Below, in pieces: positions 51,377-62,183 of a stretch of 64,000 bases of DNA. The notes below the pieces were generated by a model. It was given only the letters and a program-made list of their open reading frames with translations. It made no database searches and was not told the origin of the DNA. The DNA is taken from the NCBI RefSeq assembly GCF_900129755.1, contig NZ_FQWT01000001.1:1178001-1242000 (forward strand), given 5' to 3'. The stretch is from Chryseobacterium oranimense. Its GTDB lineage: Bacteria; Bacteroidota; Bacteroidia; Flavobacteriales; Weeksellaceae. How positions within the stretch are numbered: position 1 is the stretch's first letter; every line of letters starts with the position of its first letter. Made by a program: the position numbers and the translations under genes.

Positions 51377-51933
51377 TAATTCGATATTTTTTCCCATTTT
51401 TGAGTTTCAAAATTATATTTTTTAATTGGTTTAGCAGGTACTCCTACGATTACACAATAATCATCAAACTTACCTCTTACTACAGAATTTGCACCTACAA
51501 TGCATTGCTTCCCCAATATTGTTCCTGCCTGAATTGCTGCACCTATACCGATAAAACAGTTTTCTCCAATTTCTGTTTTTTTTATTATATTTTCCTGTTC
51601 TAAAATAGGAACACCAATTTTTTCATAATTATGATCTATATCTGTTATAAAAACATTGGCTAAAATAGTGGTCGACTTTCCAATAACTAATGTAGACCCC
51701 GTAGTTATATGAACATTCTGACCTATTGCAACATTATCACTAATTATCAATTTTGAATTTTCCCCATGAGCTTCTAACCTAACATTTGGGTAAATTCTTA
51801 CTTTTTTTCCTATAAATATTCTTTTTAAGCCATAAATAAATGTTGGTTTTCCTATGTAAGATGGAAAACGAACCTTTCCTAAGAAAGGAGCATATATAAT
51901 CATCCTTAGCCCCCAAAAGATTTTTTTCATCAT
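51376..51933 (-). CDS. Left-handed beta-helix acyltransferase
   Basis: A 185-aa hexapeptide-repeat enzyme (NodL/LacA/WcaF-like). Repeats run from about 50 to 165, with the loop FITDIDHNYEKIG (about 95-107) carrying the catalytic-type His, and VVGVPAKPIKKYN near the end as in sugar O-acetyltransferases. It probably O-acetylates a sugar of the polymer. It starts MMKK, so two starts are possible. Confidence 0.86.
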   Translation of the reverse strand: MMKKIFWGLRMIIYAPFLGKVRFPSYIGKPTFIYGLKRIFIGKKVRIYPNVRLEAHGENSKLIISDNVAIGQNVHITTGSTLVIGKSTTILANVFITDIDHNYEKIGVPILEQENIIKKTEIGENCFIGIGAAIQAGTILGKQCIVGANSVVRGKFDDYCVIVGVPAKPIKKYNFETQKWEKISN

Positions 51934-51943
51934 TCTTAATTCT

Positions 51944-52702
51944 TTACAAATATATTCTTCTTATATACTTTATCTTAGAAAAAAAATTAAAAAAAAGATA
52001 TTCTAAAACATTAATTTTCTTCAAATAAAACATTTCTTTAATATTTTTTTGTACACCTAATTCCATTTCTGAAAAGTTTGAAGAAAGCCCTTTCTGTCCA
52101 TAATCATTATCTGTTATTACAAGTTTTTGATTCAATAATATCATTTTATTGTTTAAGGATATCCTTAGCCAATAATTTGCGTCTTCTGAATACTTTTGTT
52201 TTTCATCAAAATAACCTGTATTTTCAAGAATCTTTCTTTTAAAAATAGCTGTTGATGTTTGTCCTACTGTCTTCAATAATAATTTTCTTAATGTAATCTC
52301 AGCTATTCCATTTTTTACTTTGTAGGGATAAGTAATATGATCATTATTCCTTAAGGCGCAGATAAAATCTATATCATCATTGAAATTTTCCATTTGTACT
52401 TCCAATTTATTATTTAACCATACGTCATCAGAATCCAAAAAACAAATATATTCTCCCTTGCTCCTCTTTAGTCCTTCATTTCTAGCTTTAGAAACTCCAC
52501 TATTTACCTGGTTTATCAAAATAAGATTAATATTCTTATTTTCATTTTGATAGTTCTCAACCATATTTTGTGTACTATCTTTGGAGCCATCATTAATTAC
52601 AATAATCTCAATATCACCTTTATAAGTCTGATTTTTCACAGAGTTAAGAGCTTTTATTATTGTATCTTCAGAATTATATGCTGGTATTATTACACTTATC
52701 AT
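51944..52702 (-). CDS. Glycosyltransferase family 2
   Basis: A 252-aa GT-A enzyme: VIIPAYNSE start, VINDGSKDST (donor-binding Asp about 38), FLDSDDVW (metal DxD about 90-93) and a C-terminal YSEDANYWLRIS (the base-like ED about 165-172). It is cytoplasmic and adds one sugar to the lipid-linked repeat unit. It overlaps the upstream gene stop as ATGA. Confidence 0.9.
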   Translation of the reverse strand: MISVIIPAYNSEDTIIKALNSVKNQTYKGDIEIIVINDGSKDSTQNMVENYQNENKNINLILINQVNSGVSKARNEGLKRSKGEYICFLDSDDVWLNNKLEVQMENFNDDIDFICALRNNDHITYPYKVKNGIAEITLRKLLLKTVGQTSTAIFKRKILENTGYFDEKQKYSEDANYWLRISLNNKMILLNQKLVITDNDYGQKGLSSNFSEMELGVQKNIKEMFYLKKINVLEYLFFNFFSKIKYIRRIYL

Positions 52703-53796
52703 GTATTTGTCTTAAAATTAGAATCAACCAAATAATTTAATCTTTCACTTATTTTCTTACTTGAGAATTTAGTTACATTTAATCTTGCATTTTTTCCTAA
52801 CATTCTGCATATGTCTATGTTGGCGGTAAGAAGATTTACTTTATCAATGAATCCGACTTCATCACCTACTTCTACCAAATATCCATCATTCCCATTTGTA
52901 ATTATATCTCGAGGACCACTTGGACAATTAAAGGATATACAAGGCAAAGCGCAGGCCATAGCTTCTGCAAGTACTAAACCAAAGCCTTCAGCCCTAGAGG
53001 TAAAAAGAAATAACGAGGCATTTAAATATTCTTCAATAATATCTTTTGTAGGAGGAGTTATAATAACATTATTTTCTATCCCTAGTTCTATAATTTTAAG
53101 TTTAATTTTATCATAGTTTTCACCCTTTCCGATAATTTTTAGAGTCCATCCTTCTTTTATAGCATTAGATCTTGCCCATAAATCCAATAACAAGAGATGT
53201 TGTTTATCATCTGTAAATCGTCCGATATTTAATGCTACTTTATTTTTATATAAAGTAGTTTCTTCCGGATAAAAGGGTAATGGATTTGGCAAATACTCAT
53301 TTTTAATTCCATTCTGGTTATATATTTCAGAATCCAGTGTTGTAGGTACTGCTAAAAGCTTAATTTTTTTATAAAAAACAAATGCTATTTTTTTATATAT
53401 GGAATTATATCCCGTAATAGATGCATGCTCAGTTACAAAAATCTTTTTATAATTTCTTATACTAAAAATTACTTTTAATAAATTCAAAGGGTGAGCTGTA
53501 TATACACAATCTGGATTTATTTCTTTAATTTTTTGTCTCAATAAATTTACATTTTTAAAAAAAGAGTAACTAATTTTAAAAATTCTCTTAAGACGACTTT
53601 CGTTTAATAAAAGTTTGGTATCTATATTAAGATAAATATGTTTAACGTTTGCAGGTAGCTTATAAAAAGAAGCCTCTGAATCATCGGTAATGAGTATTAA
53701 TTCATTTTTTCCAGAAAGAAAATGCATATGTTGAGCTATAACACGCTCAATTCCACCTGCAGGGGCCATTGAATTTATGTAAAATATGATTTTCAT
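52699..53796 (-). CDS. Glycosyltransferase family 4
   Basis: A 365-aa GT-B enzyme: AGGIERVI near 14-21, ALNIGRFTDDKQHLLLLD near 188-205, and FTSRAEGFGLVLAEAMACALPCISF near 263-285 with the E-x7-E donor motif. SGPRDII after it is typical of GalNAc- or galactose-transferring capsular enzymes such as AmsD/WbnI-like proteins. Its start is 3 bases after the Wzy stop. Confidence 0.9.
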   Translation of the reverse strand: MKIIFYINSMAPAGGIERVIAQHMHFLSGKNELILITDDSEASFYKLPANVKHIYLNIDTKLLLNESRLKRIFKISYSFFKNVNLLRQKIKEINPDCVYTAHPLNLLKVIFSIRNYKKIFVTEHASITGYNSIYKKIAFVFYKKIKLLAVPTTLDSEIYNQNGIKNEYLPNPLPFYPEETTLYKNKVALNIGRFTDDKQHLLLLDLWARSNAIKEGWTLKIIGKGENYDKIKLKIIELGIENNVIITPPTKDIIEEYLNASLFLFTSRAEGFGLVLAEAMACALPCISFNCPSGPRDIITNGNDGYLVEVGDEVGFIDKVNLLTANIDICRMLGKNARLNVTKFSSKKISERLNYLVDSNFKTNT

Positions 53797-53799
53797 AAT

Positions 53800-54834
53800 T
53801 TAAAAAATAAATTTATATTGGTATGATTCAAGTCCTGTATAGGTATATATTTTATATATCACAACAATACTATAAACAGCTGTGATAAAAATCTTTTGGT
53901 GCAGTTTTTTAGAAAGATATAACATGTTACCTACTAATATAGTATCTAAGACCAGATAGTAACTTCCAAATCTTACCCCAAAATCTGCCGATATTAAATA
54001 GGTTGAAACATAAATAATAAAACCTAAAAGATATAGATTAAAAAAATAAACAAATCTATCATCATTAAAAAATGATTTTCTGAAAATAAGGACTAAAAAG
54101 ATGACAATAAATCTCTTTAGTAATCCTACAGTATAAGCAACATATATATTACTTTCTACTTCTTGAATCTCAGAATAAAAAATAAATTTTTTGTTTAGGT
54201 ATTCAACATTTTCTATTAAAAATCCAATTCCTAAAAAAGCCAAAACAGACAACATAATAAATTTTACATAATCTTTTAACTTAAGACTATTTCTAGGGAT
54301 AAAGATTGCAAGTGCAAACACTATTGCTGTAATATGAAATAACGAAGCACATATTATAAGGAAAAAAAACTTTTTATAGTTTAAATTTATAGCATAATAA
54401 AGAGATACACATGTAAATGACAAAGCAATTGCCTGCCTTATACCACTAAAATTGTAATATAGAAAGAAATCTGAAAAATAAATTAATAATGGAAACAGAT
54501 AGAAGTAAGAATTTAATTTGATAAATCTAGCTATTAATATTAATGATAAAGAATTAATAAAAAGAAGAAAAATAGTATAATCTGCATGCAAAACTTTTGA
54601 AAAGAATGTATTCAAAAATTCATATCCAAATTCCGTACTCCAAAATCCCGCAATATAGTTAAAACAGTATGCAGGTGAATCAGTCCCTACTGTACAACCA
54701 TCTCTTAATCCAACGAAAAGGATCATTATTATAGAGAAAAAAATTAAAAAAAGGTTCGAAAACCATTTATTATATTTAAGAATCTCTATGTAGGCAAAAA
54801 GCATAATAAAAATCCCGACAACCAGATAAATCAC
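53800..54834 (-). CDS. EpsG/Wzy-family O-polysaccharide polymerase
   Basis: A 344-aa polytopic inner-membrane protein with about ten helices. GLRDGCTVGTDSPAYCFNY near 48-66 (the R-x-x-x-x-x-D-x-x-Y pattern of EpsG) and YFSDFFLYYNFSGIRQAIALS near 118-138 place it with EpsG/Wzy polymerases, which join lipid-linked repeats in the periplasm. Very AT-rich coding sequence, as is common for Wzy. Confidence 0.85.
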   Translation of the reverse strand: MIYLVVGIFIMLFAYIEILKYNKWFSNLFLIFFSIIMILFVGLRDGCTVGTDSPAYCFNYIAGFWSTEFGYEFLNTFFSKVLHADYTIFLLFINSLSLILIARFIKLNSYFYLFPLLIYFSDFFLYYNFSGIRQAIALSFTCVSLYYAINLNYKKFFFLIICASLFHITAIVFALAIFIPRNSLKLKDYVKFIMLSVLAFLGIGFLIENVEYLNKKFIFYSEIQEVESNIYVAYTVGLLKRFIVIFLVLIFRKSFFNDDRFVYFFNLYLLGFIIYVSTYLISADFGVRFGSYYLVLDTILVGNMLYLSKKLHQKIFITAVYSIVVIYKIYTYTGLESYQYKFIF

Positions 54835-54899
54835 TACTGTTTTCTTTATTCTATTATCTAAACTATAAATTTACCAAAGTAAGTATATCTTTTAACTTG

Positions 54900-55988
54900 T
54901 TATATACTATCTTTAACCTCTTTAAATTTTTCAAGAAATTGAGTTCCATAAACATAGTCTGGTTCGAGGTAATTCCCTTCAGCCCATTCATTCCATGATT
55001 TTATAAAAACAAGATTATTAGTTGAAGATTTATTTTTTACAACATCCAAAGTACTTTTAACATGTTCTTTAAAAGCTTCTGGTGTAAAATCTGTTAATAC
55101 TAATGCCTCTTTCCCACTTCTTGGTGAGTGATCCCAGCCCGTAATAATTGTAGGGTAAATATTCTCTTTTGAATCTATTTCCGTATTTATAAAATACTTT
55201 GCTACAGTAGAATAATCATATAACTGAGGAATATCTGCTAAAAACTTTTTCAAATGCTTTGTTGCCTTTTCAGCAACAGATCTTACATTAACCTGATATG
55301 AATCTAAACGAACCGTATTAACAGCATCTACACCAGTATTTAGAACGTCATTAAGGTCAATCCTAGAATCAATTACTTGACCAATAAAATGAAAGTCTTC
55401 CAAGCCATTCTCTTTAGCAAGTTTTCTCCAGGTTTCAATAAATAAGGGAATTGAAGCATCTGCTAGTGGTCTGTAAATCATAAACAATGGCTTCCCGTCG
55501 ACTTTAATATATCTTTTATCTTTAAAAGCAGGCAGCAATTCATAAAAATGATTTTTGAAATCTTCTACTCCCGGATATAATTGCTCAATAAGAGTATTTC
55601 TATTTTTTAAACCATGAGCAAAACCTTTCCAAGTTTCATTTGCCCAAGCTAAACAAAAAGGAAAATCTGGTTCCCCTAAAGCAACAACTTCATTGAAAGG
55701 ACGTTCTATTAATCTCTTTCCATTTCCAAACCAATAATGCCAATAACAAAATCCATCAATTCCAAATTCTTTTGCCATATTGGCTTGAGCTGCTCTTGTT
55801 TCAGGAACCCTTAAATCATAATACCCCAGGTCTTTTGGAACCCTTGGCTGATAGTGACCTTTAAATAAAGGTTTTGCTTTACCCACATTGGTCCATTCTG
55901 TAAAACCTTTTCCCCACCATTCATCATTTTCAGGAATTGGGTGAAATTGAGGTAAATAAAATGCTATAGCTTGAATATTCGATTCCAT
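54900..55988 (-). CDS. WbsX-like (GH99-like) glycan-processing protein
   Basis: A 362-aa protein beginning AIAFYLPQFHPIPENDEWWGKGFTEW, the WbsX/DUF4434-type start, with KSWNEWAEGNYLEPD near the end; both blocks are hallmarks of the WbsX family found in O-antigen loci and related to GH99 endo-mannosidases. There is no signal peptide. It may transfer rather than hydrolyse sugar. Seven bases separate it from wzx, so they are coupled. Confidence 0.88.
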   Translation of the reverse strand: MESNIQAIAFYLPQFHPIPENDEWWGKGFTEWTNVGKAKPLFKGHYQPRVPKDLGYYDLRVPETRAAQANMAKEFGIDGFCYWHYWFGNGKRLIERPFNEVVALGEPDFPFCLAWANETWKGFAHGLKNRNTLIEQLYPGVEDFKNHFYELLPAFKDKRYIKVDGKPLFMIYRPLADASIPLFIETWRKLAKENGLEDFHFIGQVIDSRIDLNDVLNTGVDAVNTVRLDSYQVNVRSVAEKATKHLKKFLADIPQLYDYSTVAKYFINTEIDSKENIYPTIITGWDHSPRSGKEALVLTDFTPEAFKEHVKSTLDVVKNKSSTNNLVFIKSWNEWAEGNYLEPDYVYGTQFLEKFKEVKDSI

Positions 55989-55995
55989 AATTTTT

Positions 55996-57462
55996 TTATT
56001 TGTTTGTTTTTTTTAACTTATTTAATCCTATATATACAAATTCAGAAATAGTAGTTTCCCTTACTATAAATAATAATAAATAATATAGTATATATGATAA
56101 AGCCAGGCTAATTAAAAGTATAAATACATTTGATAAATCAATTTTAATTTTAATTAACAATGCAATACTAAATACAATAATTGAGCAAAAAATAATTTTA
56201 ATAAAATTCCTATTAAATATTGACATTTTCTTAACCTCTTTCCTTTCAATATAAAACATAATAACAATTGCAAAAAGTTCTGCCAATACAGAAACTAAAG
56301 CTGCACCGTTATGATAATATAATTTTATTATAAAAAAATTAACCGAAAGACTGAACAGAGCTGAAATGATAACAGCAATAGTATATATTTTTTCCTTATG
56401 TTGTGTATACAATAATAAATATCCTATAAAATAAGCAAGCCCTACTATAATACATAAAGGAGACATAATCTGCATTGTAACTATTGATTCTTTAAATTCA
56501 GGACCGGCCATTAAATTTATAATGTTCTCTGCATAGACTAAAAATATTATAGTTGAAGGTATGGCTAGCAACAATATAATATTAAAAGATTGCTTCAAAT
56601 ACATATAATATGATTTTAAATCTGTATTATATAAACTGGAAAGTCTTGGAAGCATGACTGTGCCAATAATTGTAATAAACGATATAACAAATCTTACCAA
56701 TTTATTAGAAACACTGTAGTATCCAACATATTTATCTCCTACCAACGAGCCTATAAGAAAATTATCAAGCTGTAAATAAATATTAACCGAAATGGTTGCC
56801 ACAAAAATTGTAAGCACAGGCTTCATGTGTCTTTTAAGATGAAGTTCTCGAATCTTTATACTTTTAAAATTTAATGTTTTAACAAGATAAAATAGATTAA
56901 ATAAATTAGAACCACAAATTGTGAGAACCATTATAAAGGCATACATTAAATAGTCATCTGGACTATTTATTGAATAAAAAATCAAGAATATAGTTACAAC
57001 TCTTACAATAACATATCTTACAGTAATATATAATTGATCTTCCATTCCCTGAAAGTACCACTCTGCTCCAATATTAGTAAGAAATATCATACTACTCATC
57101 AGCAGAATAAGATCTTTATAACTAGCAAAATAATTTAAATTATATAGAACTCCTAGCAAGATAATATAAGAAAGTATAGACGTTATGAATAAAATACTCA
57201 ATAACTCAACTGTTGCTTTAGTTCTTTCCTCAAGATTATTCTTTACCTTCGATATTTCCCTTATTCCATACATAGGAATACCTAAAGCTGAAAATAGAAT
57301 AAAATAATTAATAATAACATACACATATTCAACTTTCCCTATGCTTTCTGGACCTAAAATCTTATTAATATAGGGCATTATAAAAACTCCTACCAAAGCT
57401 GAGGAAGCAACTCTGAATAAGTTTAAGAAATAATTAGTTTTTACACTTCTTTCCTTCATCAA
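55996..57462 (-). CDS. Wzx-type oligosaccharide flippase
   Basis: A 488-aa polytopic protein with about 12-14 helices of the MOP superfamily. The N-terminal YFLNLFRVASSALVGVFIMPYI and following KILGPESIGKVEYV are typical. It moves the lipid-linked repeat across the inner membrane for the Wzy enzyme encoded downstream. Confidence 0.92.
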   Translation of the reverse strand: MMKERSVKTNYFLNLFRVASSALVGVFIMPYINKILGPESIGKVEYVYVIINYFILFSALGIPMYGIREISKVKNNLEERTKATVELLSILFITSILSYIILLGVLYNLNYFASYKDLILLMSSMIFLTNIGAEWYFQGMEDQLYITVRYVIVRVVTIFLIFYSINSPDDYLMYAFIMVLTICGSNLFNLFYLVKTLNFKSIKIRELHLKRHMKPVLTIFVATISVNIYLQLDNFLIGSLVGDKYVGYYSVSNKLVRFVISFITIIGTVMLPRLSSLYNTDLKSYYMYLKQSFNIILLLAIPSTIIFLVYAENIINLMAGPEFKESIVTMQIMSPLCIIVGLAYFIGYLLLYTQHKEKIYTIAVIISALFSLSVNFFIIKLYYHNGAALVSVLAELFAIVIMFYIERKEVKKMSIFNRNFIKIIFCSIIVFSIALLIKIKIDLSNVFILLISLALSYILYYLLLFIVRETTISEFVYIGLNKLKKTNK

Positions 57463-57515
57463 ATTTGTAAATACTGCTATTATATAAGTTTCGAAAAATT
57501 GTTGACAAAAATAAC

Positions 57516-59882
57516 TTACTTAAAGATGTTCTTAAGTCTAGTCAAAATACTTTTATGTTCTGTATTAGTATAACCATAACCATATTTATTTCCATATCCA
57601 AAATAATCTCTTGGAACATCATTTAAAACAAAACCTACATTTTTAATCTTATTAGAATCTATATTTTTATTTGCAAAATCTATTAAAGATCTTTCTGTAT
57701 ATCCTGATCTAGCAACATAAATAGTAACTTCTGCAAATTCAGAAATAAGAAAAGTATCTGTCACTAACATTAATGGAGCAGTATCTAATATAATATAATC
57801 ATACTTATCTTTTAATTCTTCGATCAATTTTTCATATCTTCCATTAGTAAGAAGTTCTGTCGGATTTGGAGGAATACTACCTGAATAAATCACATCTAAA
57901 TGTGGATTAAAACTTGAAACATGAACAATATCAGTAATAGAAGTCTTTTCATCATATAAATACTCAGTAAGTCCTTGCAAACCCTTTCTTGCTCTATTGT
58001 ATCTTTGAAGTTGAGGATTTCGAATATCAGACCCAATAATAATAACTTTTTTGCTAGGTGTCGCAAGTGTAAGTGCTAAATTCACAGAAATAAAAGTTTT
58101 TCCTTCCCCTTTTACCGTAGATGTTACAAAAACAACTTTTGCTTCTTTCTTTTTAGGAAGCATAAAATTCATATTAGTTATGAGAATTCTAAAAGCTTCT
58201 GCTAAAGGTGATAAATCATTAACTTTTACCAACTCTTCTTCTCCTCTTCCCATACTCGGTATTTCACCAATAACTGCCTTACCGTGAGAAAGTTTTTCTA
58301 AATCATGTTTTGTCTTTATTTTATCATTAAATAATTCTTTAAGATAAATAAAAATGAAAGGCAAAAGAACTCCTACTAATAAGGCAACCAATAAAAAGAT
58401 TAACTTTTTGGGAGCTACTGGTTTAGGAGAAGCATAGGCATAATCTATTATTCTCGCCTTACTTGCCGTAACAGCCAACGAAATTGCAGTTTCTTCTCTT
58501 TTTTGTAATAAAAGCAAATATAAATTTTCTTTTATTTGTTGCTGTCTTTCAATACTCCTAAACATTTTTTCTTGGGCAGGAATCTTTGTAATTTTTGAGC
58601 TGATCTTATCCTGCTCACCTTGATATTGATTCTTAGCCAGCTGTAATCCCGTTTTATTTTTTAATAAGCTTTCCATAATAGACCCCCTAAGAGAGGATAT
58701 TTGCTTATTAAGATCAATAACCAAAGGATTTTGTGGAGTAGCATTTTCAAGCAGCCTATTTCTTTCTAATACAAACTGATTATAAGCCGAAATATTAGCA
58801 GATGTTGTTGCGTTATTTAAACCAATATTAGAAGGTAGTACTTGGGTATTATTTTGTCTCCCCATAAAATCGATCAAAGCGTTAGTTAATTCAAGCTGAG
58901 ATTCTAAATCGATTTGTTTACTTCTTGCTTCTGCTGATGTTTCAAGATTGATTTTAGCTTCCGTTGACAAATCTGTAATCTGATTGCTTGATTTGAAACG
59001 TTCCTTTTCATTTTCAACCTGTCCCAATTCTTTTGAAATAATGTCTATCCTATCATCAATGAAATCTTTCGTTTTCTTGGACTCAGAATTTTTGTCATAA
59101 ATAGCATCATTATTATATACTTTTACTAAAGTATTAACAATGTCTTTCGCCTTATCAATATTTGCGTAATTTAATGACAAACCTATAACAGTTGCATCTT
59201 TATTAACTAAATTTACGCTCAACATATTTTGAAAACGATTTACAGTTCCGTCAAGCGAAGAATAAGTAAAATACATATCACCTATATCTCCGGAATTAGA
59301 TTTATTATACCCCGGATTTTTAATTATTAATAGATTAGCATAAGGGAGGCTTATTGTTTTGCTTAATTGTGTTTTGATTTCTGAAAAATCCTTACTTGTT
59401 AAAATAATATTATCACCAGAAACCTGAATTGCCACAGGATGTATTTCTTTTGTATAAAGCTTTTCATTAATAATCTGAATAATTATCGGTGATGTATCTT
59501 TATAAAGTTCCCTATCACTAAACTTGGATTTAATATATATTGAAGTTTGTAATTTATTTTGTTTTACAACTTCATACATTAATTTTTTAGACTTAAAAAT
59601 TTCAATTTCATTTTCAATACTATTAGTTCCCATACCTCCGAATCCAGATAAATCTTTTAGAACCCCAATTTCTGAAGAGACGGTAGGGTTCTTTTTGGCA
59701 TCCTTAATTAATACTGATGACTGAATATTGTAAATAGGTGTTGCGAACCTTAAATAAAAATAAGTTATAATTAAAGAAATTATAGGAACAATAACAAACC
59801 ATAACCAATTTTTTAAATATGGTTTAATTATTTCCTGAATATTAATTTTTTTTTCTGATTCCTCAATAACTGGATTATCCAT
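57516..59882 (-). CDS. Wzc-like polysaccharide co-polymerase and tyrosine autokinase
   Basis: A 788-aa inner-membrane protein. First helix at about 30-50, a periplasmic Wzz domain with long coiled coils (about 60-490), second helix at about 500-520, then a BY-kinase domain: Walker [11 protein letters not shown] (about 587-596), Walker A' [10 protein letters not shown], Walker B YIILDTAP, and a C-terminal Tyr-rich tail ([13 protein letters not shown]). Its phosphorylation cycle controls polymer length and export with the Wza-like protein. Confidence 0.94.
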   Translation of the reverse strand: MDNPVIEESEKKINIQEIIKPYLKNWLWFVIVPIISLIITYFYLRFATPIYNIQSSVLIKDAKKNPTVSSEIGVLKDLSGFGGMGTNSIENEIEIFKSKKLMYEVVKQNKLQTSIYIKSKFSDRELYKDTSPIIIQIINEKLYTKEIHPVAIQVSGDNIILTSKDFSEIKTQLSKTISLPYANLLIIKNPGYNKSNSGDIGDMYFTYSSLDGTVNRFQNMLSVNLVNKDATVIGLSLNYANIDKAKDIVNTLVKVYNNDAIYDKNSESKKTKDFIDDRIDIISKELGQVENEKERFKSSNQITDLSTEAKINLETSAEARSKQIDLESQLELTNALIDFMGRQNNTQVLPSNIGLNNATTSANISAYNQFVLERNRLLENATPQNPLVIDLNKQISSLRGSIMESLLKNKTGLQLAKNQYQGEQDKISSKITKIPAQEKMFRSIERQQQIKENLYLLLLQKREETAISLAVTASKARIIDYAYASPKPVAPKKLIFLLVALLVGVLLPFIFIYLKELFNDKIKTKHDLEKLSHGKAVIGEIPSMGRGEEELVKVNDLSPLAEAFRILITNMNFMLPKKKEAKVVFVTSTVKGEGKTFISVNLALTLATPSKKVIIIGSDIRNPQLQRYNRARKGLQGLTEYLYDEKTSITDIVHVSSFNPHLDVIYSGSIPPNPTELLTNGRYEKLIEELKDKYDYIILDTAPLMLVTDTFLISEFAEVTIYVARSGYTERSLIDFANKNIDSNKIKNVGFVLNDVPRDYFGYGNKYGYGYTNTEHKSILTRLKNIFK

Positions 59883-59955
59883 TATTTAGTTTTAAATTTT
59901 ACAAGTTATTCTGTTATATATTAGCAACAGAGATTAATTAGTTTATTATCTTAGA

Positions 59956-61257
59956 TTATAGTCTTGCATCTACCAAACTTCTATCAATACAAGCTTTAGC
60001 ATCAAAAATAACGCTATTTTCCTTTTTCATTTTCTTAAAGTCTAATGTAAGAAATTCCTTATGAGATACTGCTATGATAATAGAATCATATTTCTTACCT
60101 TTCGGAAATTGATCCAAGATATCAACTCCATATTCATGTTTAACTTCCAATTTATTTGCCCATGGATCAAAAATATCTACTTCTATACCGTATTCTGTTA
60201 ATTCGTTATAGATATCGATTACTTTTGTATTCCTAATATCAGGGCAATTTTCTTTGAAAGTAATCCCTAAAATTAAAGCTTGTGAGTTCTTAATAACCTT
60301 ACTCTTTGATATTAATAATTTAACGACTTTCGAAGCTATAAATTTTGTAATTGAGTCATTTACTCTTCTGCCGGATAGAATAACATCGGGATGATATCCT
60401 AGCTGTTCAGCCTTGTGAGCTAGATAATATGGATCTACAGAGATACAATGCCCACCGACCAATCCTGGCTTATATTTAAGAAAATTATATTTTGTTCCTG
60501 CTGCTTCGAGAACATCATTTGTATCAATCCCCATTCTATCAAATATTAATGCTAATTCATTAACAAAAGATATATTTACATCTCTTTGAGCATTTTCAAT
60601 TGCTTTAGATGCTTCAGCTACCTTAATGCTAGGTGCTTTATGAGTTCCTGCTATAATAATTTTCTTATACAGATTATCTATCTCTTCTGCTATTTTTTTT
60701 GTAGACCCAGAGGTAACCTTTTTTACATTTATTAAAGTATTTACTTTATCACCTGGATTAATTCTTTCAGGAGAATATCCCACAAAAAAATCTTGATTAA
60801 ATTTTAGCCCAGAATATTTTTCTAGTACCGGAACACACTCTTCTTCTGTACATCCAGGAAAAACAGTAGACTCAAATATTACTATATCACCTTTTTTTAT
60901 AATTTCACCAAGCATTTTTGAAGCAGAAATTAATGAGCTTAAATCTGGGGCCTTATATTTATCAATTGGTGTAGGCACAGTTACTATAAAAACATTGCAA
61001 TCAGAAATATCATTCAATTCACTAGTCCCTTTATAGCCTACATTACCATTTGAGTCTTTATATTTTTTTAAACATTCCTCAAGCTTCTTTGTATTTGCTT
61101 CAAGAGTTACATCAATGCAATTATTAAGTTTATCAATTCTTTCTGTATTTATATCAAACCCTAAAACCGGAAAGTAATTTGAAAACTCCAAGGACAGGGG
61201 TAAACCAACATATCCCTGTCCAATAACAGCTATTTTATATAATCTAATTTCATTCAT
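59956..61257 (-). CDS. Nucleotide sugar dehydrogenase (TviB/WbpO-like)
   Basis: A 433-aa NAD-dependent UDP-HexNAc dehydrogenase. The N-terminal Rossmann motif is IGQGYVGLP; the catalytic Cys is Cys271 in GLVGGHCISVDPYY; Lys218 and Asn222 in the ASKAIENAQRD helix complete the site. GYHPDVILSGRRVND is typical of TviB/WbpO, which make UDP-GalNAcA or UDP-GlcNAcA, rather than UDP-glucose dehydrogenases. It predicts an N-acetyl uronic acid in the polymer. Confidence 0.92.
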   Translation of the reverse strand: MNEIRLYKIAVIGQGYVGLPLSLEFSNYFPVLGFDINTERIDKLNNCIDVTLEANTKKLEECLKKYKDSNGNVGYKGTSELNDISDCNVFIVTVPTPIDKYKAPDLSSLISASKMLGEIIKKGDIVIFESTVFPGCTEEECVPVLEKYSGLKFNQDFFVGYSPERINPGDKVNTLINVKKVTSGSTKKIAEEIDNLYKKIIIAGTHKAPSIKVAEASKAIENAQRDVNISFVNELALIFDRMGIDTNDVLEAAGTKYNFLKYKPGLVGGHCISVDPYYLAHKAEQLGYHPDVILSGRRVNDSITKFIASKVVKLLISKSKVIKNSQALILGITFKENCPDIRNTKVIDIYNELTEYGIEVDIFDPWANKLEVKHEYGVDILDQFPKGKKYDSIIIAVSHKEFLTLDFKKMKKENSVIFDAKACIDRSLVDARL

Positions 61258-61325
61258 TTGTGTTTAAGCTTGCTAAAAGATTTAAAAAAAGAGCATACTT
61301 ACTTTAGATCATTCAAATTTTACCC

Positions 61326-62144
61326 CTATTTTTTAATTAAACTTACCACAACTGCAACTGCAGTTACAGCAATTGATATAGCCGTTAAATATATTCCTGT
61401 ATTTGGATTTTGTTTTGATATTATATCTTTAGTATTATTTGCAGGAACTATAATTGCATCTCCTTGTTTTAAATTGTAATATGGTGAATTAATTAGATTT
61501 GCATCTAATAAATTTACTTTTCCATGGGTAACATTACCATTTTCTGTTCTAATAACTAAAACATCATCTCTCTTTCCATACACCGTCAAATCTCCTGCTA
61601 AACCTAATGCATTTAAAATTGTAGCCTGGCCATTTGAAACAGTATAGTCTCCTTGTCTATTTACTTCTCCAAGAACTGTAACTTTAAAGTTGGTAAGCCT
61701 TATATTCACAGTAGGGTTAATTACATACTGCGCCATTTTATTTCTTAATTCTTCTTTAAACTCAACCAATGTTTTATTTGATGTACTAAGTTTACCCAAT
61801 ATCGGAAAATCGATATTCCCTTCAGAATCCACAATATAAGTAGGCCCTGTAATACTATTTGATCCTTGATTAGGAGTATTTCCGCCTGCAAGAGCATTTG
61901 TCTGAACAAGCTCCGATGAAGAATAATTTTGATTAAAAGGCTTTACTACGTCCATATCCTTAGCTGTCACCAATATCACCAATTGATCCCCAGTTTGAAT
62001 CGTATTACTAGAATTTCTGGAAGAAGACTCAACAGCTACCTTCTCTATATTCTGCATATAATTGAGGTCATTTTTGGCATTCGGATTAGTTTTGCAAGAA
62101 ACTAACCAAAATGCAACTAATACAACCAATATTTTACTTTTCAT
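61326..62144 (-). CDS. Wza-like polysaccharide export lipoprotein
   Basis: A 272-aa protein with a lipoprotein signal (lipobox ending Cys17 in LVSC), a polysaccharide-export domain (about 45-160, with the IDFPILGKL segment), one SLBB domain (about 163-245, VTVLGEVNRQGDYTV), and a C-terminal helix (GIYLTAISIAVTAVAVVVSLI) ending KK. It would form the outer-membrane exit channel that pairs with the Wzc-like kinase. E. coli Wza is about 380 aa, so this is the shorter Bacteroidota form. Confidence 0.92.
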   Translation of the reverse strand: MKSKILVVLVAFWLVSCKTNPNAKNDLNYMQNIEKVAVESSSRNSSNTIQTGDQLVILVTAKDMDVVKPFNQNYSSSELVQTNALAGGNTPNQGSNSITGPTYIVDSEGNIDFPILGKLSTSNKTLVEFKEELRNKMAQYVINPTVNIRLTNFKVTVLGEVNRQGDYTVSNGQATILNALGLAGDLTVYGKRDDVLVIRTENGNVTHGKVNLLDANLINSPYYNLKQGDAIIVPANNTKDIISKQNPNTGIYLTAISIAVTAVAVVVSLIKK

Positions 62145-62159
62145 ATCTTAAAAATTGTA

Positions 62160-62167
62160 CAAATATA
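62160..62167 (-). promoter_or_regulatory. Possible internal -7 box (TATATTTG) before wza-like gene
   Basis: An exact TAnnTTTG 15 bases before the ATG, in the gap after the dehydratase gene. No -33 element; it could boost export genes within the operon. Confidence 0.35.
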
Positions 62168-62183
62168 CATTTATTTATATTTT